This document shows positions 40,971 through 48,418 of a stretch of 64,000 nucleotides of DNA, piece by piece. The stretch's first letter is position 1. Each line of letters opens with the position of its first letter. The stretch spans positions 52,143 through 116,142 of the forward strand of contig CAZOGK010000009.1 of NCBI GenBank assembly GCA_964579295.1, written 5' to 3'. The position numbers and the translations under genes were made by a program. The notes beneath the pieces are model-generated. The model worked only from the letters and a program-made list of their open reading frames with translations, had not been told where the DNA came from and made no database searches. The DNA comes from JAAYYY01 sp964579295. GTDB lineage: Bacteria; Chloroflexota; Anaerolineae; Promineifilales; Promineifilaceae.

Positions 40971-41012
40971 CGGAGCGCGTCCCCTGCGGGCCGCAGGCGA
41001 GGGCGCGCTCCG
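40971..41012. terminator. Long composite hairpin between convergent genes
   Basis: CGGAGCGCG (40971-40979) pairs with CGCGCTCCG (41004-41012), and an inner CCTGC/GCAGG stem lies within the loop. There is no T-run on either side. Location between convergent genes suggests a transcription end or strong RNA structure. Confidence 0.4.
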
Positions 41013-41050
41013 CGGTAAGGCGGGGCTAGCCGGGGCCAAGCAAAAAGCGC

Positions 41051-41422
41051 TTACATAGCGATGGCGAAAGCCGCCTGGTAGCGCGGGCAGTCGGCGCAGC
41101 AGGCCGGCAGCCTGCCGTCAGCCTGGCGCCGTGTCTCCCAACAAGGCACGTTCGTGGCCCGGCGGGCCGCACAACGCTGGGCCTGCTGTTCCGGGCAACT
41201 ATTGGTTACCCAGCAGGGCAGGCTGAGGATGGCGCGGCCCGGCGTCGTTGCCAATGCTGGCCGCGCGGCCGGCAGCGCCGCCGTCTGTGCGGCGTCCTCT
41301 GCCTGCCAATGGTCCACCAGGCGGTTCATCAGATATCCGAGCGCCAGCGTGAGCGCGAGGGGTACGATGCAACGTAGCGCAAACAGGCTAATCATCACCA
41401 GGGCGGCGTTAAACTCGTTCAT
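41051..41422 (-). CDS. Small membrane protein with Cys-rich 'two-CW'-like C-terminus
   Basis: The 123-residue protein has one N-terminal TM (residues about 5-35) with ISLFALRCIVPLALT and LMNRLVDHW. A Pro/Ala linker follows, then a Cys-rich region of eight cysteines: PCWVTNSCP, RCAARR, PCWETRR, ACCADCPRY. The spacing resembles small CW-C domains that may bind Fe-S or metal. Its N-terminal 43 residues closely match the tiny protein at 44821-44952. It is the last gene of the NrfD operon. Confidence 0.7.
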   Translation of the reverse strand: MNEFNAALVMISLFALRCIVPLALTLALGYLMNRLVDHWQAEDAAQTAALPAARPALATTPGRAILSLPCWVTNSCPEQQAQRCAARRATNVPCWETRRQADGRLPACCADCPRYQAAFAIAM

Positions 41423-41430
41423 CAGCTTTC

Positions 41431-42675
41431 CTAGTCACCAGCCGCGGGCAGAGCAATGGTTTCGCTTGCGACCAGCTCAACCGCTTCTTCGTGGTGCTGG
41501 TGATTGACAATGTTCAGGTAACGGACGCCGAGGGTGAACATCAGCAGCCCATAGGCAATCACCCCGGCTCCGGCGGCAAACTCGATAAGCGACGGGAAAT
41601 AGGTGGTGTAGACCGGCGACAGACTCTGCGGCAGCATGTTAAAGACGACCATCTGGCTAACGATATTGGTGTTCCAGCGGTAGGCGACGAGGCCGCCGAT
41701 AATCAGCAGCAGCGCCAGCACGTGCAGGGAGGGGTGGCTGCGCATCCGCTTGTTGAGCAGGATGACGGCCGGAACAATAGCCCCCAGGAAGATCTCGCCG
41801 ATCCAGAAAGTAAAGGCCAGCGCGCCGGTGGTTAGCAGCTTCAGCCCTTCCGTCCGGCCCGGCTCGTGCGTGTAGTTCATCGAGAGCGTGTCCCAGAAAC
41901 GGAAGTAGAGGTAGACGAGTAACACCCAGCCGATGAAGCGCGAGATCTGGTCCAGCAGCGAATGGTCAACTCTGGCGCGCGGCGTGATGCGCGCCGCCGC
42001 CTTCGAGGCCAGAACCGTCAGCGCCGGCCCGGCGGCGATGGCCGAGATGATGAAGAGTAGGGCCATACTCGGCTTGTAGACGATGGGCCGGGCCTTGAGG
42101 ACGCCGTAGGTAGCGCCCAGGGATGACTGGTGCAGCAGCGAGAGGCCGAGCCCGACGACCGCCAGCACTGGCGCGGCGCGGTGGACCGATTCCAGCCGGT
42201 GCGCCAGCCAGGGGAAGCGCTCCTGCATCCAGCTCGTGTGGCCGATGATCGGCAGCACTTCCAGAGTGAGCACCATCAGATAGAAGCTAATACACATCGT
42301 CACTTCCCAGAGCGGGGAGTGGATGTTCCAGTATGCCAGCGAATGCCAGAAGCGGTCGGGCCGGCCGATATCCAGCAGCAGCGTCATACAGGCCATCGTG
42401 TAGCCCGTGAAGCCGATGAAGACGGCTGTGCGCGCCACCGGCTCCAGCTTCTTCAAACCGAGAATGTAGACCGCGGCCGAGAGCAGGAAGGCGCCCGCGC
42501 CCAGCGCCACCGCGGAGAGGTCGATGGTTATCCACAGCCCCCACGGCACCAGATCGGTCAGATTGGTGACGATCAGCCCGCGCGTAAAGACGAAGAAGGC
42601 TGCCACCAGACCGCTGGCGAGCAGCAGTCCGAGAAAGGCCATCCAGGCGATAAAGAGCCAGTTGTCTCGCTTCAT
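41431..42675 (-). CDS. NrfD/PsrC-type membrane quinol-interacting subunit
   Basis: The 414-residue protein has about ten TMs with the NrfD/PsrC family pattern: GLIVTNLTDLVPWGLWITIDLSAVALGAGAFLLSA at the first helices, SPLWEVTMCISFYLM, RPIVYKPSMALLFIISAIAAGPA and a late helix WIGEIFLGAIVPAVILL. It exchanges electrons with menaquinone and has no heme. It forms a complex with the ferredoxin-like subunit whose gene overlaps (42672-42675). The quinone-site acidic residue candidates are in the second helix (TIDL). Confidence 0.92.
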   Translation of the reverse strand: MKRDNWLFIAWMAFLGLLLASGLVAAFFVFTRGLIVTNLTDLVPWGLWITIDLSAVALGAGAFLLSAAVYILGLKKLEPVARTAVFIGFTGYTMACMTLLLDIGRPDRFWHSLAYWNIHSPLWEVTMCISFYLMVLTLEVLPIIGHTSWMQERFPWLAHRLESVHRAAPVLAVVGLGLSLLHQSSLGATYGVLKARPIVYKPSMALLFIISAIAAGPALTVLASKAAARITPRARVDHSLLDQISRFIGWVLLVYLYFRFWDTLSMNYTHEPGRTEGLKLLTTGALAFTFWIGEIFLGAIVPAVILLNKRMRSHPSLHVLALLLIIGGLVAYRWNTNIVSQMVVFNMLPQSLSPVYTTYFPSLIEFAAGAGVIAYGLLMFTLGVRYLNIVNHQHHEEAVELVASETIALPAAGD

Positions 42676-43505
42676 GAGCAGTTTACCTCAACATTTTCTT
42701 CCTGCTTGCGGTTGCGGCGCGGCAGATAGTAAACGCGCGGCTCGGTGCCCAACGCTTCGCGCAGCCGGTAGGAAGGATTCTCGTCCAGCGCCCGGCTGAC
42801 CGGCGAATTCGGGTCGTTCAGGTCGCCGAAGAGGCGCGCGCCGGTGGGGCAGGCGACGACACAGGCCGGCGTGGCTGCCTGGTCTACGCCGGGCATCAGG
42901 CCCAGGGCCAGGCCGCGGTCGATGCGCTGGTAGCAGAAGGAGCACTTCTCGACGACGCCGCGCGGCCGGCGCGGAATCTCCGGCTGGCCCCACTGGGGCA
43001 CGGCCGGATTATTGTCGGTAAAGGCTTCCCAGTTAAAGCTGCGCGAGCCCGTGGGGCAAGCCATCTCGCAGTAGCGGCAGCCAATGCAGCGGTCATAATC
43101 CATCATGACGATGCCGTCGGGCCGGTGGTAAGTTGCCTTGACCGGGCAGACGTGCACGCAGGGCGCGTCCTCGCAGTGCATACAGGGTATCGACAGGTAG
43201 GTATCTGTCTTTTCGTCCTCGATGATGCGGTTCCAGGAGATGTCCGGCGGCGCATCATTGGTGGCACGGCAGGCCATTGTACAGTGGCCGCAGCCGACGC
43301 ATTTGTCCTGGTCGATGACCATCGCCCAGCGATGCGGGCTGGTTTCTTCGCCATGACTACCACGGCCGCCCGTCGTCTTCTGCAGCAGCGACGGCGTTGC
43401 GGCCACGGCAATGCCGGCGAGGCTCAGCTTGAGGAAGTGGCGCCGGTCGATCATCAATGGCTGTTTCTCGTCGGCGGTCACGGCGGGTTCGTTCTTCTCA
43501 GGCAT
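42672..43505 (-). CDS. Tat-exported four-cluster ferredoxin-like electron-transfer subunit (NrfC/PsrB type)
   Basis: The 277-residue protein begins with a Tat signal (DRRHFLKLSLAGIAVAATPSLL). It contains four Cys clusters: CVGCGHCTMACRATND, CMHCEDAPCVHVCP, CIGCRYCEMACP and CSFCYQRIDRG..CVVACPTGARLFGD, giving four [4Fe-4S]. It transfers electrons between NrfD and the multiheme cytochromes outside the membrane. The ATG at 43505 precedes EKNEPAVT; an upstream frame is not needed. No catalytic molybdopterin subunit is present nearby, so it probably connects to cytochromes. Confidence 0.92.
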   Translation of the reverse strand: MPEKNEPAVTADEKQPLMIDRRHFLKLSLAGIAVAATPSLLQKTTGGRGSHGEETSPHRWAMVIDQDKCVGCGHCTMACRATNDAPPDISWNRIIEDEKTDTYLSIPCMHCEDAPCVHVCPVKATYHRPDGIVMMDYDRCIGCRYCEMACPTGSRSFNWEAFTDNNPAVPQWGQPEIPRRPRGVVEKCSFCYQRIDRGLALGLMPGVDQAATPACVVACPTGARLFGDLNDPNSPVSRALDENPSYRLREALGTEPRVYYLPRRNRKQEENVEVNCS

Positions 43506-43516
43506 GATCTGCTTCC

Positions 43517-44449
43517 TTATTGACGCTTGAAGCGACGGTAAACCGACTCGACGGCGGGCGCGACGATGAAACCCACGCCGATGCCGGCGACGGCGGCAAG
43601 AATGTAGGTCATGGGGTTGGCCTCGGTGGGGGCCGGCGCTAGCTCCTGCGCGCGATCGCTGATGGGGAAGCGCAGGGAAGCTTCTTCCAGAACCAGATCC
43701 GGCGCGTCCAGCTCCTTGCTCGTCTGGGTGGGGAAGTGCATCGAGTTGCCGTGGCACTGGGTACAGCTCAACAGGTCCACCTCGAAGGTATGGAGCCGCG
43801 GGCTGTGGGCCTGGGTTGCCGTCTGGCCGGTCAGCCGCAAATGACAATCGCTGCAGCTCAGGCCCGCCTCGGAGTGGGCCGTGTAGCCGAAGAAATGGGT
43901 CTCGGTGGTGTGGCAATCCTGGCACAGCGCCTGCGGGTCGCCGACCTTCAATTCTGACGTATGCGGATTGTGGCAGTTGGAGCAGGCCATCCCCTGTTCG
44001 CCGTGCCCGCTCTGCTGCCACTCGTGGTAGGTCTCGGTGTGGCAGGCGCCGCACGTCTCCGCATCGGAGGGAGTGGGCATGAGCTGCTCGGGATGGTTAT
44101 CCGGCATCGGGCTGTGGCAGGTATCGCACTGCAGACCGACCACGTCCGCCTTGCCGCCGGTGTGGCAGCTCAGGCATTCGGGATTTTCCCCGTCCTTCTT
44201 CCAGGCGCGGCGAAAGGCCAGCGAGTTGGACTGACCGTGCTTGCTTGCCTCCCACTCATGGGTGATGGTGGTGTGGCACTCCTGACACTGATTGCTGGTG
44301 GTCGCCTCTGCGGCGGCTGGGGCTACGCTGTCGTCCCCGTCCTGATACCTGTCGGCCGCCGCCGCCGGGAGCGCCGCCAGCAGCACTATTGCCAGCAGCA
44401 AGATAAGGGCGCCCGGAGGAATCAGACGGAGGACTCTATTGGTTGCCAT
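43517..44449 (-). CDS. Octaheme c-type cytochrome, C-terminally membrane-anchored
   Basis: The 310-residue exported protein has a signal peptide (ALILLLAIVLLAALPAAAA) and eight CxxCH motifs (CQECH, CLSCH, CDTCH, CGACH, CSNCH, CQDCH, CSDCH, CTQCH) arranged as in NrfB/DmsE-like chains, with extra His residues before many motifs for bis-His ligation. A C-terminal TM (MTYILAAVAGIGVGFIVA) ends RRFKRQ. No CxxCK site, so not NrfA. It is first in the operon with the Fe-S and NrfD genes. AGGAGGGG precedes the ATG. Likely electron acceptor of the NrfD complex. Confidence 0.92.
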   Translation of the reverse strand: MATNRVLRLIPPGALILLLAIVLLAALPAAAADRYQDGDDSVAPAAAEATTSNQCQECHTTITHEWEASKHGQSNSLAFRRAWKKDGENPECLSCHTGGKADVVGLQCDTCHSPMPDNHPEQLMPTPSDAETCGACHTETYHEWQQSGHGEQGMACSNCHNPHTSELKVGDPQALCQDCHTTETHFFGYTAHSEAGLSCSDCHLRLTGQTATQAHSPRLHTFEVDLLSCTQCHGNSMHFPTQTSKELDAPDLVLEEASLRFPISDRAQELAPAPTEANPMTYILAAVAGIGVGFIVAPAVESVYRRFKRQ

Positions 44450-44562
44450 CGTTTTCCCCTCCTGGCCGGCGCAGAGAGCCGGCGCGTGGAAAGACTATGA
44501 TTACTACCCTGAGTCTACCAGTCCGCGAGGGGCGTTAAAATTGGGATAAAGGCCGATCTTTC

Positions 44563-44667
44563 TATGGGGTGTTTTCCCCATACGCGCATGGGGAAAGGGG
44601 CTTTGGCCGCCATTCTGCCTCTCTAAGGGCGCCGCCCCGCCCGGCCGCGCATGGGGAATTGACCCCA
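44563..44667. repeat. Cluster of ATGGGG/CCCCAT inverted repeats in a divergent regulatory region
   Basis: TATGGGG/CCCCATA (44563-44582) overlaps TTTCCCCAT/ATGGGGAAA (44573-44596). A third inverted repeat TGGGG/CCCCA lies at 44652-44667. CGCGCATGGGGAA is repeated directly at 44583-44595 and 44646-44658, 63 bp apart (about six helical turns). They sit in the 371-bp gap 44450-44820 between the octaheme gene and the small membrane gene. Likely operator array for an unidentified regulator. Confidence 0.6.
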
Positions 44668-44820
44668 GGCGAAGATGGCAGGTTTGCCCGATAGACGGCG
44701 CCGCTTGCGCCATGATACGCTGTAGCTGAATCAGAGATTAGACCCGCTTACCGAGAACCGGGCTTAGCAAACGACAGTGCGGGAACAGCCGGTGAGGTCA
44801 AGCAGGATAAGGAGGCAACC

Positions 44821-44952
44821 ATGAACAACCTGGAAGCTCTACTGGTCGTAATCAGCCTATTTGCTCTCCGTTTTGCTATTCCCCTGGCTATCACCGTGGG
44901 CGCCGCCACTCTGATGAACCGGTGGTTGAATAGCTGGGCGCCGGAAGGCTAA
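44821..44952 (+). CDS. 43-residue transmembrane micro-protein
   Basis: The 43-residue protein starts at ATG 44821 after GGAGG (44811-44815), and is followed by a strong terminator. It begins MNNLEALLVVISLFALRF, contains PLAIT and ends with LMNRWLNSWAPEG: a single TM. It matches residues 1-43 of the protein at 41051-41422 (about half identical), with ISLFALR, PLA-T and LMNR shared. Likely a membrane subunit or assembly peptide of the NrfD/cytochrome complex. No known family recognised. Confidence 0.75.
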   Translation: MNNLEALLVVISLFALRFAIPLAITVGAATLMNRWLNSWAPEG

Positions 44953-44983
44953 CGGGCCCGGTCCGGCGCAAAGTCGAGACACG

Positions 44984-45020
44984 AAAAAAGGCCCGGCGGT
45001 CATCGCGCCGGGCCTTTTTT
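44984..45020. terminator. Bidirectional Rho-independent terminator
   Basis: GGCCCGGCG (44990-44998) pairs with CGCCGGGCC (45006-45014) around a 7-base loop. Six A residues precede the stem and six T residues follow it. It lies between convergent genes (44821 forward, 45074-47296 reverse). Confidence 0.95.
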
Positions 45021-45073
45021 GTTGTCCCTCACGCCAGCAGGCTGGCCTGATAGGGTAACTTAACCAGTGACGG

Positions 45074-47296
45074 TCAGGGGCGCGTCATGCCCGAGACATC
45101 GGCGCCCAGGTCTACCAGCGTGTCGTAAAGAACCTGGATGACGTAATCTGCGTTGTGGGCAAATGCGCCGGGGTCCTTCTGGACGTACTGGAAGTTGTAG
45201 GCGGCGCGCAGCGAGCGCGGCGTAAAGGCGTTGTAGCCTTCCGTCTCGCCGGCGTCCGCGCGGCGATTGGCGTTGGCGTCGATGAAGAAGTAGGGGTGCG
45301 CGGCGGCGTTGTAGATGATTGGCGTCCCGACGACGTTAGCCGTGTAATCCAGCAGCGCCTCATACACCGCATTCGCCATCGTCTCGATCTCGCCGTTGAT
45401 GCCTTCTTCCGCACTGCCGTCGCCGTCATAGTCGACGACCGGGCCGTCAGTCCAGCGGATGTCGCGCAGGTCTCCCGTCTGCTCAATAGCTTCGTGGCAG
45501 AACGCGCAGATCTCGATGCGGGCCTCCAGAGCATGCGCGTCGTGACATTCGATACAGGTATCGAACGCGCCGACGTGCTCGAAGCGGCCCGCATACTCCT
45601 GGCCTGGATACTGATACAACCCGTGCGCCTCACTGCCAAAGAGCGTGGCGCCGGCGGCGAAGTAGTGGACGTTGACGAAACGCAGCGGCTGTTCCGGCAG
45701 CTGGTCGTCGTCCAGCTCCCCTACCGCCCGGTCCACGCTGCCGCCGAAGGCGCGGCCCTGGTGGCAGTTAAGGCAGAGGTTGGCGTCCGCCTCGGCGAAA
45801 CCGAGGACAGCGCCGCTGGGGAATTCGACCGCCTCAACTACGTAGCGGTCGTAGCTCTCCAGGTTGGTGTGGCACGTGGCGCACTCCAGTCCATTGCTGA
45901 TTTCCTGGTTGATGTGCACGCCCTGGTTCAGGAAGAAGGGCAGGCCGTCGGCGCTGTGGCATTTGGCGCAGCTCGCCGGCACGACGCCTTCCGCATCCCA
46001 GTGGCGGAAGGCCTCTTCAGAGCCGGCAAAGTGGCCGTGGTCGATGCGGTGCAAGTTGCTCAGATCCACCGGCTCGGCAATGGCGCTGTTCAGGTCCTCG
46101 ATGGAATCATAGAGGAGCTGAATGATGTACTTGCCTCCATGCGCATAGCGGCCGGGGTCCTTCAGCGATACCTGGTAATTGTAAGCCCCTTTCAGCAGGC
46201 GCGGCGTCCATGAGGCGAACCGGTTGCCGAAGTTGGCTTCACCTTCTTCCGCTACGCCGCTGCCATCGGTGTCGACAAAGAAGTAGGGGTGGCTGTGCGA
46301 GTCATAGACAATGCCTGCGCCGGCGACCTCGTTGGCGTAGGCTTGCATGGCCACCATCAACATCTCCTGCAGCGTTTCAATCTCATAGAAAACACCCTCT
46401 TCCATGTCGCCGTCACCGTCATAGTCGACGAGGCTGGCCAGGGTACGGATGTTCACGAGATCGTCGGCTGAGTTCAGGCCGGCGTGGCAGGCCGTACACT
46501 CATCATAGCGAACTTCCAGCGTGTGCGGGTTATGGCAGCTGGTGCACGTGTCAAAGGGCTCGACGTGGGCGAAGCGGCCGTCGTAGCTCTTGCCTTCGTA
46601 TTCATATCCACCCTGAACGTGCGTGCCATACTGGGTGGCAGCCGCAGCGTAATAGTGAATGTTGATAAAGGCCAGCTCTTCGTTGACGACGTCGGCATCG
46701 TCCGCGCCCACATTGGTAATAGCGGCGTCAACCTGTGTCTTTGAAGCACGTCCCTGGTGGCATTCCATGCAGCGCGCTTCGGCGTCCAGGCCGGTGATGA
46801 CCGCGCCCGAGGGGAAGGAGACCGTGTCGTGCACGCTGGCGACCGTGTTATGGCAGGCTTCACAGCTAACCACGCTGCCAATCGGCGCTGCGGCATCAAC
46901 GACGCCTGGCTCGCTGCCATCGGCGCCGAGATAGTCGAGGTAGCCGAAGGTGCTGTGGCACTTGGCGCACGATTGTGGCACTTCAGCCGGGTCCTCACTA
47001 TCCCAGTGGACGAAGGCTTCGCTTGCCGCGTCGGCATGGGGCGAGCGTGCCCACTCGTCGACAATGGCCAGGTCGGCCACAGCGGAAACGCCGGGCCCTA
47101 GCTGAACCTCACTGGGAACTTCGACGATACGGGTTACCTCGACGACGGTCTCGCCGGCAGTTCCTTCTCCCTCGACAACTCGCGTCACCTCGACGACGCG
47201 GGTCACTTCCGTTGGCGTCCCATCCTGACACGAGGCCAGGATAAACACCAGCAGCAAGATCCCCACAATCAACCATGTGATTCTTTTAGGGGACAT
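45074..47296 (-). CDS. Decaheme c-type cytochrome lipoprotein (tandem pentaheme duplication)
   Basis: The 740-residue lipoprotein (lipobox FILASC, Cys23) has a VTRVVE-rich tether and ten CxxCH motifs in two homologous halves of five: CAKCH, CEACH, CMECH, CTSCH, CTACH and CAKCH, CATCH, CLNCH, CIECH, CAFCH. Both halves share HWDxExxVPxSCAKCH, FPSGAV, GRFxHVxxFDTC and VDYDGDGxxEEG (possible Ca site). CTAAGGAG precedes the ATG. Anchored on the outer face, it could carry electrons across the wall. It lies downstream of the cytochrome b gene. Confidence 0.92.
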   Translation of the reverse strand: MSPKRITWLIVGILLLVFILASCQDGTPTEVTRVVEVTRVVEGEGTAGETVVEVTRIVEVPSEVQLGPGVSAVADLAIVDEWARSPHADAASEAFVHWDSEDPAEVPQSCAKCHSTFGYLDYLGADGSEPGVVDAAAPIGSVVSCEACHNTVASVHDTVSFPSGAVITGLDAEARCMECHQGRASKTQVDAAITNVGADDADVVNEELAFINIHYYAAAATQYGTHVQGGYEYEGKSYDGRFAHVEPFDTCTSCHNPHTLEVRYDECTACHAGLNSADDLVNIRTLASLVDYDGDGDMEEGVFYEIETLQEMLMVAMQAYANEVAGAGIVYDSHSHPYFFVDTDGSGVAEEGEANFGNRFASWTPRLLKGAYNYQVSLKDPGRYAHGGKYIIQLLYDSIEDLNSAIAEPVDLSNLHRIDHGHFAGSEEAFRHWDAEGVVPASCAKCHSADGLPFFLNQGVHINQEISNGLECATCHTNLESYDRYVVEAVEFPSGAVLGFAEADANLCLNCHQGRAFGGSVDRAVGELDDDQLPEQPLRFVNVHYFAAGATLFGSEAHGLYQYPGQEYAGRFEHVGAFDTCIECHDAHALEARIEICAFCHEAIEQTGDLRDIRWTDGPVVDYDGDGSAEEGINGEIETMANAVYEALLDYTANVVGTPIIYNAAAHPYFFIDANANRRADAGETEGYNAFTPRSLRAAYNFQYVQKDPGAFAHNADYVIQVLYDTLVDLGADVSGMTRP

Positions 47297-47413
47297 ACGC
47301 TAACTCTCCTTAGGTCGATTTAGTCTGCGTTGTAGTCAGGATGGCGCGCACATGTTGACTCTTATACCATACACTTACCCCTCCTCCGTCGTTCAAGCTA
47401 CATTGTATCACGG

Positions 47414-48418
47414 TCATGGTGCGGGCGTGCCAGTCAGGGGCGACAAAAGCTGCGGCGTCACCAATGGCACGAATTCAGAAGCCGTTTCCTCGAACGTAAA
47501 GAGCCAGATCAGGCTCGCCAGCAAGATGGCGCCGGCGATCACACTGACGATGGCATAGTTGCGCCGCCGCCGCGCCAGAACGTCGCGAGGCGGCGTCGGC
47601 CACGGCTCGCCCCCGGCCTCCAGCCGCTCCAGCTCCTCCATATGTTCCTCTTCCATCTGGTCGCGCGGCAGCCACCCCGTGAACATGCTGGGGTTAAAAA
47701 CCTTAATATGAACGTTGTACATATGCCAGATGACGATTGCCAGGACGGCCAGCAAGGCTTCACCGCCGTGGGCTGCTTTGGCCGCCGGTATAATCGAGCC
47801 CGGTAGGAGTCTGGTCGTAGCAATCGGATTCCACAGCATGAAGCCGGTGACGGTCATCACCACCGTGCCCCATACCAGCGCCCAATACTCAAACTTTTCG
47901 CCAAAGTTGAACTTGGGCATTTTCGGATGCTCCTCGGTGAGGCCCAGGTTGTAGCGGAGCAGGTTGGTTGCGTCGAAGAGATCCTTCTTCACTGGAATCA
48001 TGCGCGGCCGTTCGCGCTTCACATAGAGGCGGTAGACCGAGGTAAAAATATGGTAGATCGAGCCCACGATGAGGAAGAAGGCGGCCCAGCGGTGAATCAT
48101 GCGCGCCGTTTCGATGCCGCCCATCAGGTTGAGCATGCCGCGCGCGATCGGCGAGGTCAGCGAGAACATCTGCGGCAGCCCGGTGAGCGCCAGGAGAGTG
48201 AAGGTGGTCATCGTGATAAAATGCTCGATACGCGCCCCCAGGCGGAAGCGCGGATAGACTTCCCGTCTCGCCGGTTCTTCGCTGGGCTCCTCTGGCGCCG
48301 GTGGCGCGCCGGCCGTCGCGACGGTTTCCTCTGGCACAGGTAATGCGTCAGCCGTCTCGATAGCTTCCTCTGGCGCCGGTTCTGCGTCAGGCGGCACGAT
48401 AGTCTCCTCCTCACTCAT
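47414..48418 (-). CDS. Membrane cytochrome b (Ni/Fe hydrogenase/formate dehydrogenase gamma-type)
   Basis: The 334-residue protein has a Pro/Glu-rich N-terminal repeat (about 1-50, PEEAIETADALPVPEE-like units) and then four membrane helices with His residues that fit b-heme ligation: RIEHFITMTTFTLLALTGLP, MIHRWAAFFLIVGSIYHIF, WALVWGTVVMTVTGFMLWNP and HGGEALLAVLAIVIWHMYNVHI. It probably oxidises menaquinol and passes electrons to the adjacent multiheme cytochromes. A C-terminal TM follows. The start overlaps the 14-heme gene end (48411-48418). Confidence 0.85.
   Translation of the reverse strand: MSEEETIVPPDAEPAPEEAIETADALPVPEETVATAGAPPAPEEPSEEPARREVYPRFRLGARIEHFITMTTFTLLALTGLPQMFSLTSPIARGMLNLMGGIETARMIHRWAAFFLIVGSIYHIFTSVYRLYVKRERPRMIPVKKDLFDATNLLRYNLGLTEEHPKMPKFNFGEKFEYWALVWGTVVMTVTGFMLWNPIATTRLLPGSIIPAAKAAHGGEALLAVLAIVIWHMYNVHIKVFNPSMFTGWLPRDQMEEEHMEELERLEAGGEPWPTPPRDVLARRRRNYAIVSVIAGAILLASLIWLFTFEETASEFVPLVTPQLLSPLTGTPAP

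Noticed and set aside
44504..44713. 69-codon minus-strand frame over the ATGGGG repeats
   Set aside because: No ribosome site, overlaps an inverted-repeat regulatory region and has non-coding composition.
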